Assembly: GCA_964581385.1 (NCBI GenBank)
Contig: CAZOOK010000004.1
Location: 1-64,000, forward strand
Direction: 5' to 3'
DNA length: 64,000 bases
DNA from: CAZOOK01 sp964581385
GTDB taxonomy: Bacteria; Pseudomonadota; Gammaproteobacteria; Nevskiales; Nevskiaceae
Below, piece after piece: positions 17,383 to 26,100 of this stretch (within the stretch, counting starts at the first letter, position 1; each line of letters starts with the position of its first letter). Below the pieces are notes generated by a model. It was given only the letters and a program-made list of their open reading frames with translations. It was not told the origin of the DNA and made no database searches. Made by a program: the position numbers and the translations under genes.

Positions 17383-18024
17383 TCAAGGTTTGTGAATCTG
17401 CTCGCTTGCCAGCTTGTCATGATATTCCTGCACTACGGTCTGGGTCTCAACCTGCTTGAGGCCCAGCAGTGGATCCTTATTTGCGAGCACATCCCAGAGT
17501 CCTTTTTTCTGGTAGCGCTGCAGAACGTATTCTCCGAACTCATACAGCTTGATGTTCTTCGCCTCGCAACCGGCGTGATCGGCTTTACTTTGATCTAGCA
17601 CTTGGCTCACACGTTTCGCTTCGGCCTGGCTTGCCACGAGCTGAGTCGTAGCCTCATTGAGCTTCTGCGTGGTCGTAGCGAGCTGTTGGTTGGCTTGGTC
17701 AAGCTTGGAGTTGAGATCGGAGTCCGATGCATGCCACTGCCGGACCGCACTTTCGAGCGCGGAATTACGCGCCTGCGTGGATTTCTCTCCGCTTTGCGCC
17801 GCCTTCAGTTCATCGGACGCAGCCTTGACCTTCGCCTCAAGCATGCTCTTTTCGGCCTGCAGCTGTGCGTTTTGCTCCTGGAATTTGCTCAACTCCTGCT
17901 GGGCGCGATGCAGCAGCTCCTGCTCACGTGCGTTCTTGCTATCCGTATCCGCATGCGCGGCTGCATTTTGTAGTGCGGCGACGACTGCCAGAAAACCCAA
18001 TACGATGCGAATGCACTTGCGCAT
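17383..18024 (-). CDS. Periplasmic coiled-coil protein
   Basis: 213-residue exported protein. The start at 18024 follows AAGGAGGAG and opens a signal peptide ending near AAAHA. Residues about 30-150 are rich in Glu, Gln, Lys, Ala and Leu in heptad-like order (QQELSKFQEQNAQLQAEKSM) and should form a long coiled coil. The C-terminal part (LYEFGEYVLQRYQKKGLWDV) is compact and includes KDPLLGLKQVE. Only 13 bases separate it from the porin stop codon, so the two are co-transcribed. The role is unknown; a periplasmic spacer or tether between envelope layers is plausible from the coiled coil. Confidence 0.8.
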   Translation of the reverse strand: MRKCIRIVLGFLAVVAALQNAAAHADTDSKNAREQELLHRAQQELSKFQEQNAQLQAEKSMLEAKVKAASDELKAAQSGEKSTQARNSALESAVRQWHASDSDLNSKLDQANQQLATTTQKLNEATTQLVASQAEAKRVSQVLDQSKADHAGCEAKNIKLYEFGEYVLQRYQKKGLWDVLANKDPLLGLKQVETQTVVQEYHDKLASEQIHKP

Positions 18025-18037
18025 AACAATCTCCTCC

Positions 18038-19840
18038 TTAGAACGACACGGAGACATCGAGTTGCAGCACATCGATGGCCAGCGGCAGGTTGTCAATCGC
18101 ACTCGCGCTTAACCATCGCAGGCTAACAACGGTGTTTTTGGCAAGACCATATTTGCCGCCGACGAAGTAACCCTTCGCATCGGTACCGCCGAGATGGAAA
18201 TCGGTATCGGTGAACGCGTCCATTACCGCATCACGCTCGACACTTCGGTAACCCGCAAACGCCTGCCAATCACCGCGATTAGCCAGTTTCGGAATTCCGA
18301 TGGTGAGTTTGGTCTGGTAGCCGACCGTGCGTCCCTCAAAAGGCGCAAGTCCGGTACGGTTCTGGATCTCTTGGCTATGGAAGCCGAGATTCTTGACGTA
18401 GTCGGCGTCAAGGATCATATGCGTAGGTGCGAAATCGCCGACATCAAGTGAGAACGACGCATTGAGTTCGCGGAATTTCGAAGCCAGACCCCACAAATAG
18501 TTGGCAGGATCGACGCTGTTCTGGTTATCGTAAGGTTGATGAATGTCGAAAACGTAATTTCCCTTCTGGCGGAAGCTTGCCTGTGTCCAGTCGAATTCGT
18601 GCGTAAGCGCCTGTGAGGACGGCTCCAGAGTTCCTTCAACATGGCGGTAGTCGTAAAACGCAACTGCAGCTTTCAGGTCGTCCATCCTTGATATCTGCCA
18701 CGCCAGCCCCGTCTGGTAACCAAACAACCACTTGCTGCCAGGACTCGCTCCAAGGAAATTCACTCCGTTATCCTGCTGCTGAATTGGGAAGGCGCCTGCC
18801 ATCAGGATTCCACCGAGGCGTTTATTGAAATCACCGCTGAATTTGGCAACCGCGCCTTCCGGACTGAAAGTGTCGTTCCAAACTAGATCGGTGGGAGCAA
18901 AAAACGGATTACCGAAACGGCCTCCCGTTAACGACAGCCATTGCCAAGGTTGGTAACTGATATAAGCACGGTCGAAACCCACGCCATAACGCCCGTCGTA
19001 GTTGCCTAAGGTTACGTTTTCGGAAGATGGATTGCCGGGATTGCTGCCGCCGGCTGCAGCCCCGGTGGCCAAGCGCAAGCCTGCCGTCACGCTGTCAGCA
19101 ATCTTGGTTTGTAACCCAAAGCGCGCACGCAGCCGCAGGCGGTTGCGCGTTTCGGTCGTGTTGTAAAGGCTGCTATAACCTTGTCCAAATAAAAGATAGT
19201 TCGCAGGTTGCTGGTTGGGATCGCCATCTGTAGGAAATAAATCAGTCTCTCCGCGCAATCTCAAATCTCCCGACCACGAAATCCGATTGAGCCATTCGGG
19301 CAAGGCGCCGGGATCACCCCAACGCTCCTCCTTGGCCTGCGCCAGAACTTCCTTTTTGATCTCGTCACGAATCTGCTGCTTAACCATCTCGGGCACATAG
19401 GGGACACGTACCACGCCTTCGGCTGCGGATGGCGGCGCGGCGGATACCGTGGGAGGAACTTCGGCTGGAGGAGCGGCCGCCGCGGGTACAGACACGGCGG
19501 CAGGTGCTGGCACCGAGGAAGCGGGTGCCGGTGTTGGTTCAGGCGCCGGCACCGATGTGGCGGCCGTTGCCGATGCACTGGTAGCCGGAGTCGAAGGCGG
19601 CGCGACGGCTGGCGCAGCAGTATCGGCCGGTCCCTGATCGACCGCCTGCTGATGCGCCTGCAGAATGATGTCGTCCGCCTTTTCACGCGTAAGAACACCC
19701 TGTTTAACTAGCAATTCGATCAAATTAGTCGTGGTGTCGCGTAGATTGCGCAGATCGTCCACGTCGTCGGCCCGAGTCCCTGTGGTCCACAAGGTGGCAA
19801 CAAGCGATAGCGCAACGAGGCAACGGAGACGGGTGTTCAT
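18038..19840 (-). CDS. Outer-membrane porin (putative porin family)
   Basis: 600-residue outer-membrane protein. After a signal peptide (ending near GTRA) comes a short helical segment NLRDTTTNLIELLVKQGVLT, typical of this putative-porin family, then a Pro/Ala/Val-rich linker (about 70-145), a basic/acidic helix, and a beta-barrel from about residue 185. Strands are amphipathic (RLRLRARFGLQTKIA, SVTAGLRLATGA), and the protein ends in the aromatic residue expected of barrels (LDVSVSF). It lies directly downstream of tonB and upstream of the coiled-coil gene. It could be the outer-membrane partner of the Ton system encoded here, although no TonB box or plug was recognised. Confidence 0.87.
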   Translation of the reverse strand: MNTRLRCLVALSLVATLWTTGTRADDVDDLRNLRDTTTNLIELLVKQGVLTREKADDIILQAHQQAVDQGPADTAAPAVAPPSTPATSASATAATSVPAPEPTPAPASSVPAPAAVSVPAAAAPPAEVPPTVSAAPPSAAEGVVRVPYVPEMVKQQIRDEIKKEVLAQAKEERWGDPGALPEWLNRISWSGDLRLRGETDLFPTDGDPNQQPANYLLFGQGYSSLYNTTETRNRLRLRARFGLQTKIADSVTAGLRLATGAAAGGSNPGNPSSENVTLGNYDGRYGVGFDRAYISYQPWQWLSLTGGRFGNPFFAPTDLVWNDTFSPEGAVAKFSGDFNKRLGGILMAGAFPIQQQDNGVNFLGASPGSKWLFGYQTGLAWQISRMDDLKAAVAFYDYRHVEGTLEPSSQALTHEFDWTQASFRQKGNYVFDIHQPYDNQNSVDPANYLWGLASKFRELNASFSLDVGDFAPTHMILDADYVKNLGFHSQEIQNRTGLAPFEGRTVGYQTKLTIGIPKLANRGDWQAFAGYRSVERDAVMDAFTDTDFHLGGTDAKGYFVGGKYGLAKNTVVSLRWLSASAIDNLPLAIDVLQLDVSVSF

Positions 19841-19903
19841 GAAAATCCTGCTGATCTTGAAATAATGTTTGAGGGGATTTAATGCGGATTCGATGGATGC
19901 GGC

Positions 19904-20551
19904 TTACTGCACGCTGACATCCAGTCCCACCGGCATTGGCATGTCCGACGGCGGCGCTTCGCGGACGCGTTTGATTTCGGCGAAAGCCGTCTGCAGCCGT
20001 TCGGTCTCAGCTGCACCGGAAAATCGCATCAGCTTGAAGCGTCGTACAGAACCATCGATATCAAGCCACAACAGAACCCGGCCGCTGGTACCGTGCAGAT
20101 TCCTGTGCGCCAGTTCTTCCTGAATCTGCTGAGTCAGTCGATTGGTATAAAACGCATACTTGCCCATCGCGTCGCCGACGTCGCCGCCGATGTAATCGTT
20201 TTTGACTTCGCCGCCTGCGAACGGACTCGGGGCATCACCAGCGGGGCCTTCCATTTTCAATTGCTGCGGCTCAGGCGGCGTCTGCTGTTTGGGCAAGTCG
20301 ACCTGCGGCAGCGGCTTTTCTTCCTTCGGCTCGGGCTTTTTTTCTTCCTTTGGCGGCGGTGGCGGCGGCACATCCGGCAGCAGTGCAATTTTGACCGTCT
20401 GGTGCCTGGGTGCCTTGACTCCACCCATCAAACTGCGGCCCGCCCACACTATCAGCGTAACGATCAACACCGCGCCCAACGCCAAGGCGGCACGTCCGGC
20501 CCATATCCGCGCCTGTGATTGATTGACGGAGTCTTCGGCCAGTCCGCTCAT
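19904..20551 (-). CDS. tonB: TonB-family energy transducer
   Basis: 215-residue protein with one N-terminal transmembrane helix (about 18-42), a Pro/Lys/Glu-rich rod (VPPPPPPKEEKKPEPKEEKP) and a C-terminal domain of about 80 residues (RVLLWLDIDGSVRRFKLMRFSG) matching the TonB C-terminal fold. TonB carries energy from ExbB/ExbD to outer-membrane transporters. The start codon abuts the stop of the upstream exbD, so they are translated from one message. The rod is short compared with classical TonB. Confidence 0.9.
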   Translation of the reverse strand: MSGLAEDSVNQSQARIWAGRAALALGAVLIVTLIVWAGRSLMGGVKAPRHQTVKIALLPDVPPPPPPKEEKKPEPKEEKPLPQVDLPKQQTPPEPQQLKMEGPAGDAPSPFAGGEVKNDYIGGDVGDAMGKYAFYTNRLTQQIQEELAHRNLHGTSGRVLLWLDIDGSVRRFKLMRFSGAAETERLQTAFAEIKRVREAPPSDMPMPVGLDVSVQ

Positions 20552-20953
20552 TCAAGTTCCGATCCGAGAGGTGATCAGACCCATGTTGACCTGCAACCGA
20601 TTGCAAAGATCGACGATGGCCACCACGCGCGCATACTGCGTGCGCGGATCGCCTTTGATTTGAACGGACATCTGCGCATCGCGCGCTTTGATCGCCGCGA
20701 TCTGGCTTTCGAGTTCCTCCATGCTGACGCCGACGCCATTGATCAGGACGCCACCATCCGGGAGAATCTGTACGATTCTCACTTCATGTTTTTCGGTGCT
20801 CGGCTTGTTGGAAGGTTTCGGCATCGAGATGCTCAGTCCCTGCACCGAGGCCGTCGTCATCAGAATAAACACCACCAACAGCACGTAGGCCAGGTCCAGC
20901 ATCGGCGTGACATTGATGGTGTCGTAGGGTTTGGAGTCGGTGTTAACTTGCAT
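20552..20953 (-). CDS. exbD: ExbD/TolR proton-channel subunit (second copy)
   Basis: 133-residue ExbD. One transmembrane helix carries the essential Asp in NVTPMLDLAYVLLVVF (Asp20), followed by the periplasmic domain (VLINGVGVSMEELESQI, DPRTQYARVVAIVDLCN). With ExbB it forms the proton-driven motor for TonB. It is adjacent to another exbD (18 bp gap) and to tonB. The two ExbD proteins share the TM region but have different periplasmic sequences, so they are probably not redundant. Confidence 0.93.
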   Translation of the reverse strand: MQVNTDSKPYDTINVTPMLDLAYVLLVVFILMTTASVQGLSISMPKPSNKPSTEKHEVRIVQILPDGGVLINGVGVSMEELESQIAAIKARDAQMSVQIKGDPRTQYARVVAIVDLCNRLQVNMGLITSRIGT

Positions 20954-20971
20954 GGGTGTCTCTTGCGGTTA

Positions 20972-21379
20972 TCACTGCACGCGCTTGGTGACCAGGCCGA
21001 TTTCGGTGATGTCGAGGTGCTTGGCGATTTCGAGCACTTCCATCACCTTGTCATATTGCGTGGCGGCGTCGCCCTTGAGCACGACCGGCAGGTTGGGATT
21101 GGCAGCTTTGTATTGCGCGAGGTTGCTGCGCAATTGGTCCATCGTCACCGGGTAAGCGTCCAGATACACGGCACCCTCGGCGGTGATGGTAATGGCGCGC
21201 GTTTGCGGTTTCGCCAGATTGTTGGCCGCCTGCGTCAACGGCGCCTGCACGCGCACGCCTTGCACCGAAGCCGTGGTCAGAATGATAAAAATCACCAGTA
21301 GCACGTACGCAAGATCCAACATCGGCGTGACGTTGATGTCGTCGTAAGGCTGGTTATCGCTCTTGACGTCGGCGGACAT
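20972..21379 (-). CDS. exbD: ExbD/TolR proton-channel subunit (first copy)
   Basis: 135-residue ExbD. The TM helix has the conserved Asp22 in NVTPMLDLAYVLLVIF. The periplasmic domain (VYLDAYPVTMDQLRSNL, KGDAATQYDKVMEVLEIAK) is of normal length. It follows the ExbB fusion gene by 38 bp and precedes the second exbD. Tandem exbD genes occur in several proteobacterial Ton systems, such as those of xanthomonads. Confidence 0.93.
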   Translation of the reverse strand: MSADVKSDNQPYDDINVTPMLDLAYVLLVIFIILTTASVQGVRVQAPLTQAANNLAKPQTRAITITAEGAVYLDAYPVTMDQLRSNLAQYKAANPNLPVVLKGDAATQYDKVMEVLEIAKHLDITEIGLVTKRVQ

Positions 21380-21417
21380 GGCGCGTTTGCGATCCCGGAT
21401 TCAGTCGTGCGGATTGC

Positions 21418-23112
21418 TCAGGGCGCGCCGTGGACTTCGGCCACGCGCGTAACGAATTCGTCGACGAAAATCTGCATGTCCGACGAGATCACCTTAATGC
21501 GCGAGGCCAGGTAGTTATAGCCAAACAACGACGGAATCGCGACGCCCAGACCCGCCACCGTCGCCAGCAGCGCCGCGGCAATGCCCGGCGCGATGGCGTT
21601 GACATTGACGTCGCCCGCCGCGGCGATCGCAGCGAAGGTAATCATCACGCCGACCACCGTGCCCAGCAACCCGAGGAAAGGCCCGCCGGCGATGGCGATG
21701 GTCAGCAACACCATCTGCGAATTCAGCTTGTAGCTCTCACGCACCAGGTCGGCGTCGATCGATGCCTTCACCGCATCGATCGACGCGCCGGACAGCAGCT
21801 TGTCGGTGTGGCCCACATTGCGCTTGGTCAGCTCGCGCAGACCAGCCTGATACAGGCGGTACAGCGAGGAATCGCGGAACACGTCGGCGGCCTCCAGCTT
21901 GAGAAGGTCCTGCGCTTCGCGATAGCGGCTCAGAAACTGACGATTGGCGCGGTCGGTGCGGTTGATGAACAGAGTCTTGCCGACCATCACCCACACCGCG
22001 ATCATGAACATAATCGCCAGGATCCCGATCACCGCCATCGCATCCGGCGTGAGACTCTTGAACAGGATTCCGAAATAACTCTGGCTGCCGCTTTCGGCTT
22101 CGACGGTGTCCGGAGTTTCGGTCTTGCTGGCGATCAATTTGGCGTCGGCGCCCTGCGCTGCCTGGGTGACTTTGATCCAGTCCGCGCTGCGCAGCGTCGA
22201 GGCAATCTCCAATTCGTCGATCAGGCCCCGATAGTCTTCGCCGAGTTTGATGTCGCCTTCGATCGAGGGGGCGCTTAGCAGCAGGTCGGCCTGACCAGTC
22301 TGGACGCCGTCCAGATATAGCGTGATCTTGCCGGCACCAATGCTCAGGGCCACCTGCGTCCAGCGCGCCGCCGCGATGTCGCCGCCGCTGACCGTAATAG
22401 ACCCCAGCGTCGCGCTGAACTTACCGGCCGCCAGCGCCAGTTGCAGCGAGCCCTGTCGGTAGAATGTGCCTTGCGCCATGTCCGGTTTCAGCCATAGGCT
22501 CAGGCTGAACGGTCCGGTCGGCCCAAACCGCAGCTTGTCGCCGGCCGGCCACACGATCGGCGCACCGATCAGCCGCGCACTCGGGCCGATCAGCCCGTTG
22601 GGATCGAGCGTGATCACGGCCGTCGCCTTCACTGTGCCGCTGGCGTCGGTGGCGATGCCGTCCTTATCGGCGAAGTGAAACACAGCAGCGGTATTGCCAT
22701 CGAAGATCGTGGCCGCATCGTTACCGCTGTCTGCCGGCGCCTGCTCGTTGCCGGCGTAGGCGTAGACGATGTTCTTGTCCGTGCCCGGCAGGATGCTCGG
22801 CAACTGTACCCACACCACCGCCAGCTCATTGATGCTGTCGTAGCGCTCCACCCAGAATTTCAGCGGCGTCTTGTCGTCGGCAGCGATGAGTCGTAGATCG
22901 GAGCCGTCGTTTTTGGCGCTCAGAAAATCAAAATTGCCCGAATGCAGACGCACAGGCACCGCGAAGCCCGAAATCGCCTCTTTCGTCTCGACTCCCGCCA
23001 CCGAAGTGTTCAGCACTATCTGCGTACGCTCTTTCCAGTCTTTGTTCCACCACGCGTGCGCAAGCGCCGGCAGGAATAGAAACATCAAGGTCAGTGTTCT
23101 TAGAGTTTTCAT
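21418..23112 (-). CDS. DUF2341-LamG-ExbB fusion protein
   Basis: 564 residues. Signal peptide 1-20 (ending ALAHA), a DUF2341 domain at about 21-125 (WWNKDWKERTQIVLN, PLKFWVERYDSINELAVVWVQLP), a LamG/concanavalin-like jelly roll at about 135-320 (AVFHFADKDG, GPFSLSLWLKPDMAQ, WTQVALSIGAGKITLYLDGV), then a transmembrane helix at about 355-378 and a MotA/TolQ/ExbB proton-channel domain at about 380-555 (GGPFLGLLGTVVGVMITF, APGIAAALLATVAGLGVAIP). ExbB normally lacks the large exported N-terminal part. The fusion places a possible carbohydrate-binding head in the periplasm attached to the motor. It is followed by exbD, exbD and tonB. Confidence 0.93.
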   Translation of the reverse strand: MKTLRTLTLMFLFLPALAHAWWNKDWKERTQIVLNTSVAGVETKEAISGFAVPVRLHSGNFDFLSAKNDGSDLRLIAADDKTPLKFWVERYDSINELAVVWVQLPSILPGTDKNIVYAYAGNEQAPADSGNDAATIFDGNTAAVFHFADKDGIATDASGTVKATAVITLDPNGLIGPSARLIGAPIVWPAGDKLRFGPTGPFSLSLWLKPDMAQGTFYRQGSLQLALAAGKFSATLGSITVSGGDIAAARWTQVALSIGAGKITLYLDGVQTGQADLLLSAPSIEGDIKLGEDYRGLIDELEIASTLRSADWIKVTQAAQGADAKLIASKTETPDTVEAESGSQSYFGILFKSLTPDAMAVIGILAIMFMIAVWVMVGKTLFINRTDRANRQFLSRYREAQDLLKLEAADVFRDSSLYRLYQAGLRELTKRNVGHTDKLLSGASIDAVKASIDADLVRESYKLNSQMVLLTIAIAGGPFLGLLGTVVGVMITFAAIAAAGDVNVNAIAPGIAAALLATVAGLGVAIPSLFGYNYLASRIKVISSDMQIFVDEFVTRVAEVHGAP

Positions 23113-23186
23113 GATTCGATGTGTTCTGGAAATTCAGCAATCGAAGATGCGGTGATAACAATCGTCGTAGAAGCGGCTCATCGGAC

Positions 23187-26100
23187 TCATTCGGCTTCGC
23201 AATCGGCACCTAGACAGAAGAGCTTTACGACGACGAAAGAAGGCTTGAAGCTCTCCGCGAGTTTCTGGCTGTCAGCCGCCGATTCGGAAAGGTTCTCCGA
23301 AAGCTGTGCGGCGACGTTCTTGCTGGTGTCGCCAAGCGCGCTGGCACCCGACAGCGCGCCGGACAGCGCGCCGGCGTCGGACACCGGCACGCCGCTGGAG
23401 GTGCCGCCAACCTTGATGTTTGAGGCATTGAGCACAGCGACCGCAGCGATATTCAGATTGCCTGCCACGCGAATGCCCGCGTCGCCTGCATTGACGAAGC
23501 CCGTCGGCGCAATGAGATCGACGGAACCCGGAACGATTCCGGGCACCGTCAGAAGCTGCCCGATGCCGCTGCCGGATACAGCGCCCACTGGATTGACGAA
23601 AACGTTGCCGAACGAATCGGTTTGGATAACCGGCGGCGGCGCGCCTTGAGCGGTCGCCGCACCCTTGCCGGCGTCGATATTGCCATACGACGACCACAGG
23701 ATGATGTCGCCGCCCTGCAGGGTCAGGATGCGCGACTGATTGACGTCGAAATCGCCGTTGGCAAAGCCGCGCACCGCGCCGTTGGCAAGAACGAGAATGC
23801 CCAGATTGGCAGCGGCCAAAACGGGTGGACTAACGGTAAGGTTTTGCTTGAGATCGGTGAGCTGCGCGGGCGGGTTGGGAACACCGACCACGACCGAGCC
23901 CCCTGGTGCGAGCAGGTTGATATCGCCACCCTGTTCGGTTTTCAGCTGGCTGAAAAACATGTTGATGTCGCCGCTGTACGCGAGCGGATTGCCAGCGGCA
24001 TCTTTCGTCGGGAACAGGGTCGCGATCGCGTCGTAGCCGCGCTGGTAATCCGTCCCCTGCGTGGTGTGCGCAACGCCGGTGGCGTCGAGTTCAGCAGAAA
24101 GAACCTGGGCAATGATCGGCAACTGCTGCTGGCGCGTCAAGCCTAGAAATGCGGTGAGAGCGTCCGTTGCGCTCAGATGGGCATCCGCCGGATTCAGCTT
24201 GCCCAGATATTTAATCAGCTGGGTAGCATAGATGCTTGGATTTCCGGTCGCATCCGGCTCCAGATAACGCCCGATAAAAGCGTCATAGGCGGGAGCTCGC
24301 AGTCCGCCGGCAGTAGCGGCGCCAAAGCCTGCACCCACGACCAAGTTCGCACCGGCCGCCGGCAGACGCACATCGCCAAAATTGCCGTTGGTATCGATGC
24401 CTGCAGAGTTGCCCAGATCGAGCTTGCCGCCGGCAAGCACCTCTACCACGCCAGGTCCGCCAACCTTGATGCCGTTGGAGTTCGATGCCAATTGTCCGGT
24501 AATGGAACTGAGCGGGGTTTGATAGGTGATATCACCACCCGCTTCGAACAAGGTGACATCGGAAGGGTTTAGGTTCTTGCCGACAAAGTTGACGTCGCTG
24601 ATATCTTGCCCAGCGATTAAATCAGCCTGTTTAGGGAATGTAACGCTGCTGTTGTTTCCCTCGATACTGCCGGTCGCGGCAATCACTTTTATCGGCTCAG
24701 GATCATCCTTGTGCAAGGGAGTTTGCGGAAGAAGCAAAGGCGCGCTCAGCGCACCGCCGCTTGACAGCGAGGCGATTGGATTTAGCACGCCAGGAACCAG
24801 TCCCGGATCGGCTTCTATCATCTGCAGTACAGATCCCGCGCTAAAATTCACGTTGCCTTGAGCCAACAATTCCAAGCTACCAGTTGGGGATGGGAACAAC
24901 TGTACTTTTTTTGACAGATCGATATCGCCGGACAGCGCTGCCACATCCAAATTCGACGGATAAATCTGTAGAGCACCCGAGTTGTTGGAATCCAAAGATT
25001 TGTTGGAACTTAAAGAGGCAAGGTTACCCAGTGCGACATTCCCACCGACACTCGTAATATCCAGAGCACTCGACGTATCGTAGGTGAAGAAAAAAGCTCT
25101 TTGAGGGCTGCCGCTTTGGCTGACCGCATGTTCATTGTTAATAGACTGTGGAAAAGCGGTGCTGTTGCCCGCGGCATCAAGGCTGACATCGGTGCGCGCG
25201 TTCAAATCGAATGTACTGTCCGCGAGCATGACGATGGCGTTGGTAGCGATATTGCTGGTATCGCCCGCTTTCGCAGCGGATTCGATCGCATTACCGGCAC
25301 TGATCGAAGCATGCCCGAGATCGTCCTGGAAAATACCGCTCAGAACGTCGTTCCCCGCTTGCACAGTAAGATCGCCACCGCCATCGACGATAAGGTTTTT
25401 CACATCCGCCTGGTTGTCGGCGCTCTTTGCAAGCCGGCCGGCAGTGGGAATCACTGCGGACAGATTGGTTACATTTCCACCCGCGCGTATCGCGATATCG
25501 CCGCCACCGAGTGCACCGACGCCTTGCTGGAACTGGTTGAATTCGATCCACCAGCTCGTGGACTGATCACTGTTGTTTTGAGTAAATCCCTGCCGCCATA
25601 GCCAGTTCGAAATCAGATTGGTGGTAGGCGCACCGATCATGTCGTTGCCGGCGCTGATGGTGATGTTGCCGCCGTTGGTGGGATAGGCCGGATCTGAAAA
25701 TCCTGAAGCGCTGAAGACCGGTGTTGAGAAGTCACTTGGGTTTCCAGTCGGAACACCCGCTGTGTAAATAACGGAAGTTTGATCGTCAAGCCGGACGTTG
25801 CCACTCGCCGCGATGTCGATCGTGCCGTTACCGGTGCGGATCAAATTACCCTTGGTCAGTTCGAAGTTGCCCGACGCCGGCTGCGAGCCCGGTTGGATCG
25901 CCGTTTGTTGAACAGCCAGGGGATTGGCCGCCGCCGTATCCGCCCCTGCGATCAACCGATAGGACGCGGAATCGGCATTTCCATTTCCGCCGCCGAAACT
26001 CCAGTTCGCGGGCGATGAACCATCCTGGGGATTTATGAATCCGTCGCTCAAAGAAGCATTGAAAGTCAGATTGCCCTTTGCCCGCAACGTCAGATCGACA

